A DNA stretch of 64,000 bases, from the NCBI GenBank assembly GCA_030674185.1, contig JAPXFY010000026.1:36147614-36211613 (forward strand), in the 5' to 3' direction. The first letter of the stretch is position 1. Each line of letters opens with the position of its first letter. Both the position numbers and the translations under genes were made by a program. The stretch is from Monoplex corrugatus. Lineage: Eukaryota; Mollusca; Gastropoda; Littorinimorpha; Ranellidae. This document shows, piece by piece, positions 11,353 through 26,037 of this stretch. The notes under the pieces were generated by a model. It ran no database searches and was not told the origin of the DNA. It saw only the letters and a list, made by a program, of their open reading frames with translations.

Positions 11353-11739
11353 TGTTACCCATGCAGCAGCCCCACTACCCCACTCCTCTCCACGGGGGCT
11401 GAAAGGGATTCAAAGGAATGGTGAAGGGCCAATACAGTGTGGCTCAGGCAGCTTCGCAGGAGTTGCCAGTAGGGCGCCAAAATCAGTGTCAGTTTGTCTT
11501 CCGGACTCTGGCTCCGGATTTTGCATTCAGGGCTGACCCCAAAGCCTTTCTCGTGGACGAGTATCACCATAAGGCAGCGAAGGTTTGAAAACAGAATTTA
11601 CCTTCTCCTAGATGAGCTACTCTGCCAGACGACTGACAAGCCCCACTGCCTGGATTGATCATAAATAGACGGTATGGGGTTACATGGTCACCTATAGTAG
11701 ACCAAGTAGATCGTCTAGTCTGGCCTGACATAAGACACA
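11353..11739. other. Unassigned sequence
   Basis: Unique-looking sequence between a minisatellite and satellite remnants. No gene or repeat recognised. Confidence 0.4.
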
Positions 11740-13400
11740 GAATGAGTATTGAAATTATCCTCCAAAACAGGACGTCTGAATTGTATCCTTCAAAACACGA
11801 TATGTTTAAGTTACACATTTGAAAAGTCTATACTAAACCTTTCAAACCAGAATGTGTAATCGATACACTTTAAAAAAATGAAAGGTCTAAACTATAATCT
11901 TTATAACAGTATAAGTCTAAACTATAGCCTCTTGGACTCCCAACCCTGTCCGTCAGCATCCTGCATTGTCGATCATGCTAGCAAACCAAAACCTTTACCT
12001 TTGACTCCCTCAGGAAACTGGTGGATAGGGTGAGGGATCAAATGGTTAAGTTTTTGCAGTTGCTGGATAGGGTGAGGGAGTCAAAGGGTTTAAAACGACA
12101 AAGATCTGAACTATACCCTTCAAACCGATATAAGTTTAAACGCTATACGTCGAAACAGACTAAGTCTAAACTATACCCTTGAAAACAGTGTCTAAACTAC
12201 GAGAGTATACCCTTCAAAGAAGTGTCTAAAGTTATATGCTTCAAAACTGTGTCTATAAATTATACCCTCTAAAACAGTGTCCAAACTATACCCTTCAAAA
12301 CAGTGTCCAAACTATTCCATTAAAAGCTAGTGTCTAAATAAAACTTTCAAAACAGTGTCTAAATTATACCCTTCAAAATGGATAACTCTAACCTATACCT
12401 CCAAAACAATGTCATAAACTATACCCTTCTAAAACAGTACCTAAATTATACCCTTCAAAAGAGGTAAATTCTAAATTACCCTTCAAAACAGATAACTCTA
12501 AAACATAATCTTCAAAACAATGTCTAAATTATACCCTTAAAACATGTCTAAAATATACCCTTGAAAACAATGTCTAAAATATACCCTTGAAAACAATGTG
12601 TAAACTATACCCTTCAAAAGAGGATAATTCCAAATTACCCTTCAAAACTAGATAACTCTAAAACATACCTTGAAAACAATGTCTAAATTATACCATTGAA
12701 AACAGTGTGCAAACTATACCCTTCAAAACAATGTCTAAATTATACCCTTCAAAACAATGTGTAAACTATACCCTTCAAAAACACTGTCTAAACTATACCC
12801 TTCAAAACACTGTCTAAGCTATACCCTTCAAAACACTGTCTAAACTATACCCTTCAAAACACTGTCTAAACTATACCCTTCAAAACACTGTCTAAACTAT
12901 ACCCTTCAAAACACTGTCTAAACTATACCCTTCAAAACACTGTCTAAACTATACCCTTCAAAACTGTCTAAACTATACCCTTCAAAACAATGTCTAAATT
13001 ATACCCTTCAAAACGTTGTCTAAACTATACCCTTCAAAACAATGTCTAAACTATACCCTTCAAAACAGTGCCTAAATTATACCCTTGAAAGTCTACATCA
13101 TACCCTTCAAAACTGTCTAAACTATACCCTTCAAAACGTTGTCTAAGCTATACCCTTCAAAACACTGTCTAAACTATACCCTTCAAAACAGTGTCTAAAC
13201 TATACCCTTCAAAACAGTGTCTAAACTATACCCTTCAAAACAGTGTCTAAACTATACCCTTCAAAACAGTGTCTAAACTACACTCTTCAAAACAGTGTCT
13301 AAACTATACCCTCAAAACAGTGTCTAAACTATACCCTTCAAAACAGTGTCTAAACTATACCCTTCAAAACAGTATCAAACTATACCCTTCAAAAAAGTTA
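11740..13400. repeat. 26-bp satellite array
   Basis: Unit CTAAACTATACCCTTCAAAA plus six variable bases (CAGTGT, CACTGT or CAATGT). Units are irregular to about 12,700 and nearly identical from 12,780 to 13,380, so the right part was amplified most recently. A MITE splits it at 11,928-12,092. Confidence 0.97.
11928..12092. mobile_element. CCCTTTGACTCCC-family MITE, copy 4 (degraded)
   Basis: TTGGACTCCCAACCCTGTCC, CATCCTGCATTGTCGATCAT, AAACTGGTGGATAGGGTGAG and a terminal GGGAGTCAAAGGGTTTAA are recognisable, although the central hairpin is partly lost. Inserted in the 26-bp satellite. Confidence 0.75.
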
Positions 13401-13440
13401 AAGTCTAAACATTATGTGTTTCTTCCCCACTGAGACATAT

Positions 13441-13465
13441 TTTCTTTCTCTCTGTCTGTCAGTCA

Positions 13466-13509
<44 letters not shown>

Positions 13510-13530
13510 CGTCAGTCAGTCTCTACCCCA
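13441..13530. repeat. (TCTG)n microsatellite
   Basis: Mostly pure TCTG with CAGT interruptions. Confidence 0.95.
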
Positions 13531-13949
13531 GTTCCATCTCAACCGCTTTAATGCCTCGCGTTTAAAACATCCATATACATTTGAAAAAAATTCTTCGAAT
13601 TTTATACACGCATTGCCTTCAGTTATTTAGCCACTACAGGATATCTTGTTTAAAAAAAAAGTCTTTTCATCCATATTTTTGTACATGTATTTCATTTGAT
13701 CTTATTTCGTCATATTATGTCGTCTTAACGTATATAATTCAATCTATTTTACTTTACTTGGTTTGATTTAATTTTTTTTCTTTTTTATGTTTTCCTTCAA
13801 TTTAAGATTTTTTCTTTATGACCTCTGGATGGCAAAGAAATGAAGAAAAATAAAGTTTGAAAAATTTGACAGTAAGCATGCTAGTGCGTGTGTGTACTTG
13901 CTCGATTGTGTGTTTGTGTTTGTGTGTATATGGCTGGTTGGTTTACTGC
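13531..13949. other. AT-rich spacer between satellite families
   Basis: No gene supported. An AATAAAG word at about 13,849 lies in AT-rich sequence without an associated frame. Confidence 0.4.
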
Positions 13950-14637
13950 CAAGGATTACGGTGAGCACACTACACAAAGAGTTCTAGAACTATGGTGAGC
14001 TCTTTACACAAAGAGTTTTGGAACTCTAGTGAGCACACTACATAAAGAGTTCTAGAACTATGGTGAGCACACTACATAAAGAGTTCTAGAACAATGGTGA
14101 ACATACTACACAGAGTTCTATAACTCTGGTGAGCACACTACACAAAGAGTTCTACAACACTGGTAATCACACTACACAAAGAGTTCTAGAATTCTGGTGA
14201 GCACATTACACTAAGAGTTCTAGAACGCTGGTGAGTACACTACACTATACAAAGAGATCTAGAACTCTGGAGACCACACTACACAAAGTGTTCTAGAACT
14301 ATGATGAGTACACTACACAGAGTTCTAGAACTATGGTGAGTACACTATACAATGAATTTTAGAACTTTGGTGAGCACACTACACGAAGAGTTCTAGAACT
14401 CTGGTGAGCATACTACACGAAGAGTTCTAGAACTCTGGTGAGCACACTACACAAAGAGCTCCAGAACTCTGGTGAGCAAACAACACAAAGGAATCCTGGG
14501 TTACAGTAAGTTTATTTACACAATGAGTTCTATGACTTCAATGAGCGTACTACACAAACATCACTCTGATTATGACAAAAACAACACACAAACGGCTGTA
14601 GGACTACAGTGAGCTGCCTACACAACGAGCTTCCAGG

Positions 14638-14830
14638 ATTAACCCTTTGACTCCCGCATCCTATCCACTAACTACAAAAACTTCACCCTTTGCTCCCTCA
14701 CCCTATCCACCAACTTCCTACAGGAAGCTGGTGCATAGGGTGAGGGAGTCAAAGGGTTAAGTTTTTGCTTTGCTAGCGTGGTTGACAATGTTGAATGTTG
14801 GTAGACAGGGTGCGGGAGTTAAAGGGTTAA
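14638..14830. mobile_element. CCCTTTGACTCCC-family MITE, copy 5, TTAA-flanked
   Basis: TTAA at 14,638-14,641, then CCCTTTGACTCCCGCATCC; a central hairpin with CAACTTCCTACAGGAAGCTG; the linker AAGTTTTTGCTTTGCTAGC; and an inverted end closing with GGGAGTTAAAGGG and TTAA at 14,827-14,830. One of the clearest copies; it sits in the 34-bp satellite. Confidence 0.85.
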
Positions 14831-14948
14831 GGTAAAAACAAAGTTGGTGACTGCACGGCGCTAACAACACTAAGGGCTCTAGGATTATAGTGAAAATGCT
14901 TCACAAAGAGCTCCAGGATTGTGGTTAAAACATTTCACAGACGGTTCT

Positions 14949-15110
14949 ACGAAATCCAAAACAAGTGTGACTGCCCCCGTTCAAGCAAACGGGAACCAGA
15001 AAAAAAAAAAACACGAAAGAAAAATACGAACGTGTATTTAATACAACAAGACAAGACAGGCGCAAATTTTCGGCCAATTGGCCTTTGTCAAGCGTAAGAT
15101 TACAAACAAA
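14949..15110 (+). repeat. Dispersed repeat D1, third copy
   Basis: AATCCAAAACAAGTGTGACTG, GTTCAAGCAAACGGGAACC, an A-run, CGAACGTGTATTTAATAC, then TTCGGCCAATTGGCCTTTGT. Same order of blocks as the copies at 6.3 and 8.2-8.6 kb. Lies within the 34-bp satellite. Confidence 0.75.
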
Positions 15111-17124
15111 CAAGCAAACACTAGATACAAAAATTATGAGAAAAAGACTGAAACTTCCCTGCTACTGTGTCCAACGTGAGAAAAGGAATAAACTGACTGT
15201 AGTTAGCTACACAAAGGTTCTACGATCACAGTGAGTTAACTACACAAATAACTCTAGATTTATGGTGAACACACCACACAAAAGTCTCTGGGGACCAGTG
15301 AGCCCCATACGAGCTCTGGGATCATGATAAAACAACCACAGGAAGGGTTTTAGGGTCACAGTGAGTTAACTACACAAATAGCTCTAGGTTTATGGTGAAC
15401 ACACTACACAAGAAAAAACCCTCTACGACTGGTGAGCCTATACGAGTTCTTGGATGATGATAAAACTACTACACAAAGGGTTTCAGGATCACAGTGAGCT
15501 AACTGGTCAAGGAGCTCTAAGATTGTGGTGAAAACATTCCACAAAGAGCTCTAGGGTTAATGAGCTAACTACATAACCAACCCCAGGATTATGAGGAAAA
15601 CTCCACACAAAGGACTTTCTGACTACCGTGAACTAACTACGCAAAAAAGCTATGAGATTACTGTCAGTTAACTACACAAAGGCCTCTAGGACTACAATGA
15701 CTTGCATGCACAAGGAGGTCTAGGGTCACATTGAGTTAAAGACACAAAGAGCTATGTGGTTACAGTAAGCTAACTAAACAAAGAGTTACAGTGAGCTAAC
15801 TACACAAAGAAGTATGTTATTACAGTGAGCTAACTGAACAAAAAGCTACAGGATTACAGGTGAGCTTAAGTAAACGAATAGCTTATGGGATAATGAGTGA
15901 GCTAATTATACAATGGTGACAGTGAGCTATACGCACAAGCATCATAGTAAACTGTTTACACAAAGATCCCTAGGAATACGGTGAGCTAACAACACAGAAA
16001 GCTCTGAGATTAATCTGCGTTGTCAATACGAAAAACACCAGGATTATAACGAGAGCTAACTATACAAAGAGCACTAGGATTACAGTGGGCCAACTACACA
16101 AAGAGCTCAAGGATTACAGTGAGCTAACTACACAAAGTGCTCTGAGATTAATCTGCGCTGTTAATAAAAAAAACGCCAGGATTATGATGAGAGCTAACTA
16201 CACAAAGAGCTCTAGGGTTACAGTGAGCCAACTTCACAAAGAGATCTAGGATTATAGAGAGATCACAACACAAAGAGCTCTTGGATTACAGAGAGATGAC
16301 TACACAAAGAGCTCTAGGATTACAATGAGCCAACTTCACAAAGAGCTCTAGGATTAAAATATGCTAACTACACAAAGAGCTCTAGGATTGCAGAGAGCTG
16401 ACTACACAAAGAGTTCTATGATTACAGTGAGCCAACTTCACAAAGAGCTCTAGGATTACAGTATGCTGACTACACAAAGAGCTCTAGGATTACGGTGAGC
16501 CAACTATACAAAGAGCTCTAGGATTACAGATATAACCACACAAAGACCTCTGGGACTACAGTGAGCAAACTACACAAAGAACTCTAGTATTACAGTGGCT
16601 AACTACACAAAGAGCTCTAAGATTACAGAACGTTAACTACACAAAGGGCTCTAGGATTACATCAAGCTAACAAGGCAAGTATCTCCAGGATTACAATGAG
16701 CTAACTAACAAAAAGCTCTGAGATTAATCTGCGCTGTCAATACAAAAAGCGCTGCGATTATAATGAGAGCTAACTACACAAAGAGCTCTAGTATTACAGT
16801 GAGCTAACTGCACAAACAGCTCTGAGATTAATCTGCGCTGTCGATACAAAAATCCACCAGGATTATAATGAGAGCTAACTACACAAAGAGCTCTAGGTCT
16901 ATGGTGAACACACGACACAAAAAAAAAACTGAGAATAGTCAGCCCTATACGAGCTCTAAAATTATGATAAAACTATTACACAAAAGGTTTTAGGGTCCCA
17001 GTGAGTTAACAAGACAAGGAGCTCTAAGACTGTGGTGAAAACACTCCATAAAGAGCTCTAGGGTTAGTGAGCTAACTACATACATAACAAACTCCAGGAT
17101 TATGGGGAAACCTCCACACAAAGG

Positions 17125-18470
17125 GCTCTTTGATTACAATGAGCTAATTATACTAAAAGCTCTGGCATTACTGTCAGTTAACTACACAAATGGCTGTAGG
17201 ATTACAGTGAGCTAATTATACTAAAAGCTCTGGCATTACTGTCAGTTAACTACACAAATGGCTGTAGGATTACAGTGAGCTAATTATACTAAAAGCTCTG
17301 GCATTACTGTCAGTTAACTACACAAATGGCTGTAGGATTACAGTGAGCTAATTATACTAAAAGCTCTGGCATTACTGTCAGTTAACTACACAAATGGCTG
17401 TAGGATTACAGTGAGCTAATTATACTAAAAGCTCTGGCATTACTGTCAGTTAACTACACAAATGGCTGTAGGATTACAGTGAGCTAATTATACTAAAAGC
17501 TCTGGCATTACTGTCGATTAACTACACAAAGAGCTGTAGGATTACAGTGAGCTAATTATACTAAAAGCTCTGGCATTACTGTCAGTTAACTACACAAATG
17601 GCTGTAGGATTACAGTGAGCTAATTATACTAAAAGCTCTGGCATTACTGTCAGTTAACTACACAAATGGCTGTAGGATTACAGTGAGCTAATTATACTAA
17701 AAGCTCTGGGATTACTATCAGTTAACTACACAAATGGCTGTAGGATTACAGTGAGCTAATTTATACTAAAAGCTCTGGGATTACTATCAGTTAACTACAC
17801 AAAGAGCTGTAGGATTACAGTGAGCTAATTATACTAAAAGCTCTGGGATTATTGTCGATTAACTATACAAAGAGCTGTAGGATTACAGTGAGCTAATTCT
17901 ACTACAAACTCTGGGATTACTGTCAATTAACTATACAAAGAGCTGTAGAATTACAGTGAGCTAATTATACTAAAAGCTCTGGGATTATTGTCGATTAACT
18001 ATACAAAGAGCTGTAGGATTACAGTGAGCTAATTCTACTACAAACTCTGGGATTACTGTCAATTAACTATACAAAGAGCTGTAGAATTACAGTGAGCTAA
18101 TTATACTAAAAGCTCTGGGATTATTGTCGATTAACTATACAAAGAGCTGTAGAATTACAGTGAGCTAATTCTACTACAAACTCTGGGATTACTGTCAATT
18201 AACTACACAAAGAACTGTAGAATTACAGTGAGCTAATTATACTAAAAGCTCTGGGATTATTGTCAGTTAACTATACAAAGAGCTGTAGAATTACAGTGAG
18301 CTAATTATACTAAAAGCTCTGGGATTACTGTCAGTTAACTACACAAATGGCTGTAGAATTACAGTGAGCTAATTATACTAAAAGCTCTGGCATTACTGTC
18401 AGTTAACTACACAAATGGCTGTAGGATTGCAATGAGCTAATTATACTAAAAGCTTTGGTATTAAAGTCAC
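17125..18470. repeat. 68-bp higher-order dimer of the 34-bp satellite, about 20 copies
   Basis: Unit TAATTATACTAAAAGCTCTG, GCATTACTGTCAGTTAACTA, CACAAATGGCTGTAGGATTA, CAGTGAGC. Each half aligns to the 34-bp monomer, and neighbouring 68-bp units are more alike than the two halves. Early copies are almost identical; later copies (17,840-18,250) alternate TAATTATACTAAAAGC with TAATTCTACTACAAAC, suggesting a further 136-bp layer. Confidence 0.9.
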
Positions 18471-18672
18471 TTAACCACACAAAGAGCTCTAGGACTTCAG
18501 TGAGCCGCATGGGTTTACTGTGAGCTAACTACACAAAGAACTCTTGGAACACAGAGAGCTAACTGCACAAAGAGGATTCCAGAATTACTGTGTGCTAACT
18601 ACACAAAGAGCTCTGACCACAGCGATAGATAGAGCCAGGAAACTGACGGCTCATTTCGTGCTAAAGGCTCAC

Positions 18673-18985
18673 ATTATTATTAATTTTATTATTATTAATT
18701 ATTGTTATTATATTATCATTATTATTATTATTATTATTATTATTTTATCATTATTATTATTATTGTTGTTGTTGTTGTTGTTTTTGCTGTTGTTGTTGTT
18801 GTCGTTATTATTATTATTATTGTTATTATTATTATTATTATTATTTATTGTTGTTGTTGTTGTCGTCGTCATCGTCTTCGTTGTTGTTGTTTTTGTCGTC
18901 GTCGTAGTCGTCATCATCATCATCACCACCCCTATCATCATTATCATCATCATTATCATCATCATCATCATCATCATCATATCAT
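18673..18985. repeat. ATT / GTT / GTC / ATC trinucleotide tract
   Basis: Runs of ATT, GTT, GTC/GTA and ATC triplets in succession. The poly-Ile, Val and Leu frames are artefacts. Confidence 0.95.
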
Positions 18986-19850
18986 TGGTGTTTGAAGCCA
19001 AACCGACTGCTTAGAGCCACATCAGGGTTGACCATCTCAAACAAAATACGCACATCTAAACACACGAATGATCCAGGAGGAAAAAAAAAAAAAAAGAAAC
19101 CCAGAAAATACAACTAATCTAAGAACATGTCCCAGGCGTTGGCCATTCCACTCAATTTATCATCAGGGGATGTAAAAAAACAAACAAACAAACAAACAAA
19201 CAAACAAACACCCAAATTTGAATTCAAATACATAAACATAACTAATTACACCAAAAACAACAACAACAACAACAAAACAAAACAAAAAAACATAAAAACA
19301 AGCCTATAGCACTCAAAATTGCCACTAAGCAGTTCTCGTTTCCATAGAGATAAAACTGCAGTTAACATACAGTACCAAATTATAACTTTTAACAGCAAGA
19401 ACGCAAGGATTTACAGAAGACATACCGGTGAACAGACCAGCAAGGCAGAAAATGAGAAAAGAAGAAGAGACGAAAAGCACAGGAGCAAGGCATACACAAA
19501 GAGAATGACAGAAGAAGAAGAAGAAAAAGAAGAAGAAGAAGAACAAGAGCAAGAAGAACAAGAAGAACAAGAAGAAGAACAAGAAGAACATGAAGAACAA
19601 GAAGACCAAGAAGAACAAAAACAAGAACAAAAACAAGAACAAGAAGAACAAGAAGAAAAACAAGAAGAAGAAGAAAGAAGAACAAGAAGAAAAACAAGAA
19701 GAAGAAGAAGAAAAAAAATAGCAAAGAATTTCCAGGAGGTGGAGTGTGCTATTTATACTAAAAGGGTACCCGGCATCCCGAGAGGGGATACTCACGTAGG
19801 CCAACATATCTTTTATATGTTTAAGTCTCTTTTCAGAGAGGTGCTTTGGT
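18986..19850 (+). repeat. Dispersed repeat family D2, copy 1, expanded by GAA/CAA
   Basis: Starts near GAAGCCAAACCGACTGCTTA, continues CACATCAGGGTTGACC, then GGCGTTGGCCATTCCACTCA, and ends with GTGGAGTGTGCTATTTATAC and GGCATCCCGAGAGGGGATAC. The same blocks occur at 33,150-33,720 and 48,672-48,995. A GAA/CAA-rich tract at 19,512-19,720 has expanded inside it; its Glu/Gln-rich frame is not taken as a gene. Confidence 0.7.
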
Positions 19851-19861
19851 CTTACAACTAC

Positions 19862-21577
19862 TAGCCTTATCAAGACTTACATCTATTAGCCTCATCAAGA
19901 CATACAACTATTAGCCTCATCAAGACATACAACTACTAGCCTCATCAAGACTTATGTAACAATTATTAGCCTCATCAAGACTTATGTAACAACTATTAGC
20001 CCCTTCAAGACATACAACTACTAGCCTCATCAAGACTTATGTAACAATTATTAGCCTCATCAAGACAAACAACTACTAGCCTCATCAAGACTTATGTAAC
20101 AACTATTAGCCCCATCAAGACAAACTACTAGCCTCATCAAGACTTATGTAACAACTATTAGCCCCATCAAGACATAAAACCACTAGCCTCATCAAGACTT
20201 ATGTAACAATTATTAGCCTCATCAAGACAAACAACTACTAGCCTCATCAAGACTTATGTAACAATTATTAGCCTCATCAAGACTTACAACTACTAGCCTC
20301 ATCAAGACTTATGTAACAATTATTAGCCCCATCAAGACAAACAACTACTAGCCTCATCAAGACTTATGTAACAATTATTAGCCTCATCAAGACAAACAAC
20401 TATTAGCCCCATCAAGATTTATGTAACAATTATTAGCCTCATCAAGACTTACAACTACTAGCCTCATCAAGACTTATGTAACAATTATTAGCCCCATCAA
20501 GACAAACAACTATTAGCCCCATCAAGACAAACAACTATTAGCCCCATCAAGACAAACAACTACTAGCCTCATCAAGACAAGCAACTATTAGCCCCATCAA
20601 GACTTATGTAACAACTATTAGCCTCATCAAGACAAACAACTACTAGCCTCATCAAGACAAACAACTATTAGCCTCATCAAGACTTACATTAGCCCCATCA
20701 AGACATACAACTATTAGCCCCATCAAGACATACAACTATTAGCCCCATCAAGACTTACAACTATTAGCCCATCAAGACATACAACTATTAGCCCCATCAA
20801 GACATACAACTATTAGCCCCATCAAGACATACAACTATTAGCCCCATCAAGACAGACAACTATTAGCCCATCAAGACAAACAAACTACTAGCCTCATCAA
20901 GACTTATGTAACAATTATTAGCCTCATCAAGACTTACAACTACTAGCCTCATCAAGACTTATGTAACAATTATTAGCCCCATCAAGACAAACAACTACTA
21001 GTCCCATCAATACAGACAACTACTAGCCTCATCAAGACTTATATAACAATTATTAGCCCCATCAAGACAAACAACTATTAGCCCCATCAAGACAAACAAC
21101 TACTAGCCTCATCAAGACAAACAACTATTAGCCCATCAAGACTTATGTAACAACTATTACCCTCATCAAGACAAACAACTACTAGCCTCATCAAGACAAA
21201 CAACTATTAGCCTCATCAAGACATACAACTATTAGCCTCATCAAGACATACAACTATTAGCCTCATCAAGACTTACAACTATTAGCCTCATCAAGACATA
21301 CAACTATTAGCCTCATCAAGACATGCAACTATTAGCCTCATCAAGACATACAACTATTAGCCTCATCAAGACTTACAACTATTAGCCTCATCAAGACATA
21401 CAACTATTAGCCTCATCAAGACATGCAACTATTAGCCTCATCAAGACAAACAACTATTAGCCTCATCAAGACTTACATTAGCCCCATCAAGACATACAAC
21501 TATTAGCCCCATCAAGACATACAACTATTAGCCCCATCAAGACATACAACTATTAGCCCCATCAAGACTTACAACTA
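19862..21577. repeat. 25-bp satellite array, left part
   Basis: Basic unit TATTAGCCTCATCAAGACAT followed by ACAAC (25 bp), with CCCCATC variants and a 30-bp version containing TTATGTAACAA. It ends exactly at the mariner insertion; the same array resumes at 22,903. Confidence 0.97.
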
Positions 21578-22902
21578 CGAGGGTTGTTCAATTTAAGATG
21601 ACACTAGGCTTGCCGTTTGAAAACGAAGCAACGCACAGAAAAATGTTTATACCAAACACAACTTTAAAGTTTACCTGATTAGCATGCAGAAAATAAAGTT
21701 GACATCATGACGCAACTCGGAGTATGACGTAATTACAAATGTGTTTCAAATAGCTGAGCCTGAAAAAAATGGACGTCACCAATGAGCAATTTCGTTTCTA
21801 CACTTTCACAAGGCTACAACTTGGTGACGATTGTAGGAAGATACACGCAGATTTGCAAGCTGTTTACGGAACGGATTGTGTGTCTAACCGCACAGTTTGC
21901 AGGTGGGTCAAACAATTAGGAGCAGGTAGAGTGCCATCTGATTGGGGTAATCGTGCAGAGCGAGCTTTACCAGCTCGGAACGAACAAAACATTGCATATG
22001 TGAAAAGACTGATAGAGGAGGATCCACATTCGACTGTGCGGGAATTAAGCGAGGCATGTGAGCTTTCAATTGGCACCATTAACAACATTCTGCACAAAGA
22101 CCTTCACATGAGAAAACTGGCTGCAAGATGGGTGCCACATCTCTTAAGTGATGATCAGAAGCAGCAGCGGGTGGCATGTTCACGCAAACTGCTCGATGAG
22201 TTTGAGCCCAACGGGCCAAAACGACTGTGTGACTAAGTGACGGGAGATGAGAGTTGGCTCACATTCTACGGCATCCCCAACAAACGCTGCAACCGCATGT
22301 GGGTTGGCCCTGACGGAGACCGACCAGTTGTTCTTCGCCCAGGATTCCAGAGTCGCAAGCGACTGTTTTCTATTTTTTTCAACACGCAAGGCCTTGTGGC
22401 AATTGACATTTTGCCTGAGAAATCAACAATCACTGCCTCCTACTATACCCAAGTTGTGCTCCCCAAAGTTGTAGGAAAAATCCATGAGCAGCGCCCAACC
22501 GTCGGCACCCAGAGGACCCTTCTTCTGCATGACAATGCCAGTGCCCATAAGGCGAAGGTCACCACAACCTTCCTGAGCGAGCAAGGGATCCAAGTTTTGG
22601 ACCACCCACCCTACAGCCCCGACTTGGCCCCATGCGACTTCTGGCTGTTCCCTGTTCTGAAGGAAAAGCTCGCTGGGCGTAAGTTTGACCGGGTACAAGA
22701 CCTCGCCAAAGCCGTAAGATCAGAGTTGTCTGGTCTGCCTAAAACCGACTATCAGAGGGCGCTTGAGAATTGGCGTAGGAGGCTTGAACTTTGCATCCTA
22801 GCCAACGGAGAATACTTCGAGGGGATGTAAAAGTTTCAAGTTGCTGAGATGAGAGGTACGTTTTTTAAGGGGGTGGTGACATCTTAAATTGAACAACCCT
22901 CG
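21578..22902 (+). mobile_element. Mariner (Tc1/mariner superfamily) transposon, complete ends
   Basis: 1,325-bp element in the 25-bp satellite. The left end CGAGGGTTGTTCAATTTAAG (continuing ATGACA) and the complement of the right end agree at 25 of 26 positions. TA is present on both sides (21,576-21,577 and 22,903-22,904), and removing the element with one TA restores the satellite word CAACTATTAGCC. That gives the pre-insertion site and the target duplication. It encodes one transposase frame, broken by a single stop. Subfamily not assigned. Confidence 0.97.
21769..22830 (+). pseudogene. Mariner transposase (DD34D), one in-frame stop
   Basis: One reading frame of about 353 codons, close to the usual 340-350 residues of mariner transposases. 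A TAA at 22,234-22,236 divides it into 155 codons and 197 codons with no frameshift. The N-terminal part has two helix-turn-helix-like regions that would bind the TIR (QLGDDCRKIHADLQAVYG and the VRELSEACELSIGTINNIL region). WVPHLL and YSPDLAP motifs are present. The catalytic triad is the Asp of TGDESW, the Asp of HDNASAHK and the Asp of APCDFWLF, with 34 residues between the second and third, which is the mariner spacing. The stop falls just before the first catalytic Asp, so the copy should be inactive unless the stop is read through or is a base-call error. Everything else looks intact, which implies a recent insertion. Confidence 0.95.
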
Positions 22903-23010
22903 TATTAGCCCCATCAAGACATACAACTATTAGCCCCATCAAGACATACAACTATTAGCCCCATCAAGACATACAACTATTACCCTCATCAAGACTTACA
23001 ACTATTAGAA
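22903..23010. repeat. 25-bp satellite, middle part
   Basis: Four units between the mariner and the LINE. The last word ACAACTATTAG runs directly into LINE coding sequence. Confidence 0.95.
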
Positions 23011-24596
<1,586 letters not shown>

Positions 24597-26020
24597 AGCC
24601 TCATCGAGACTTATAAAACTATTACCCTCATCAAGACTTACAACTATTAGCCTCATCGAGACTTATAACTACTAGCCTCATCGAGACTTACAACTATTAG
24701 CCTCATCAAGACTTATGTAACAACTATTAGCCTCATCAAGACATACAACTATTAGCCTCATCAAGACTTATGTAACAATTATTAGCCTCATCAATACATA
24801 CAACTATTAGCCTCATCAAGACGTGTAACAATTATTAGCCCATCAATACATACAACTATTAGCCTCATCAAGACTTTACAACTATTAGCCCCATCAAGAC
24901 ATAAAATATTAGCCCATCAAGATTTACAACTATTAGCCTCATGAAGACACAACTATTAGCCTCATCAAGACTTATGTAACAACTATTAGCCTCATCAAGA
25001 CATACAACTATTAGCCTCATGAAGACACAACTATCAGCCTCATCAAGACTTATGTAACAACTATTAGCCTCATCAAGACATGCAACTACTTAGCCTCATC
25101 AAGACTTACAACTATTAGCCTCATCGAGACTACAACTATTAGCCTCCATCAAGACATACAACTATTAGCCCATTAAGACTTATGTAACAATTATTAGCCC
25201 CATCAAGACTTACAACTATTAGCCTCATCAATACTTACAACTATTAGCCTCATCAAGACATACAACTATTAGCCTCATCAAGACTTATGTAACAATTATT
25301 AGCCTCATCAATACATACAACTATTAGCCTCATCAAGACGTGTAACAATTATTAGCCTCATCAATACATACAACTATTAGCCTCATCAAGACTTACAACT
25401 ATTAGCCCCATCAAGACATACAACTATTAGCCCCATCAAGATTTACAACTATTAGCCTCATGAAGACACAACTATTAGCCTCATCAAGACTTATGTAACA
25501 ACTATTAGCCTCATCAAGACATACAACTATTAGCCTCATGAAGACACAACTATCAGCCTCATCAAGACTTATGTAACAACTATTAGCCTCATCAAGACAT
25601 GCAACTACTAGCCTCATCAAGACTTACAACTATTAGCCTCATCGAGACTTACAACTATTAGCCTCATCAAGACATACAACTATTAGCCTCATTAAGACTT
25701 ATGTAACAATTATTAGCCCCATCAAGACTTACAACTATTAGCCTCATCAATACTTACAACTATTAGCCTCATCAAGACTTACAACTATTAGCCCCATCAA
25801 GACATACAACTATTAGCCTCATCAAGACATACAACTATTAGCCTCATCAAGACTTACAACTATTAGCCTCATCAAGACTTATGTAACAACTATTAGCCTC
25901 ACCAAGACTTATGTAACAACTATTAGCCTCATCAAGACTTAAGTAACAACTATTAGCCTCATCAAGACTTCTGTAACAACTATTAGCCTCATCAAGACTA
26001 ACAACTATTAGATTCACCAA
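24597..26020. repeat. 25-bp satellite array, right part
   Basis: Continuation of the array, with more sub-type variety than the left side: CATCGAGAC, CATCAATAC and short ATGAAGACACAAC units. Blocks of several units recur in the same order about 530 bases apart (for example around 24,950 and 25,460), showing segmental amplification. Confidence 0.95.
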
Positions 26021-26037
26021 GACTTGGTTTAGACACC

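Larger units (their letters stand above)
13950..18620. repeat. 34-bp satellite array, several sub-families
   Basis: The first sub-family (13,950-14,560) has the unit CACACTACACAAAGAGTTCT followed by AGAACTCTGGTGAG. From about 14,560 the unit is CTAACTACACAAAGAGCTCT followed by AGGATTACAGTGAG. Both are 34 bp with the same framework, so they share an ancestor. The array is interrupted by a MITE (14,638-14,830) and by dispersed repeat D1 (14,949-15,110), and contains the 68-bp dimer block described separately. No gene is seen anywhere in this interval. Confidence 0.97.

Noticed and set aside
18544..19014. Poly-Ile/Leu/Val frames resembling membrane segments
   Set aside because: Trinucleotide repeat translation.
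19319..19864. 181-codon Glu/Gln-rich frame
   Set aside because: Caused by a GAA/CAA tract inside a dispersed repeat that has no such frame in its other copies.
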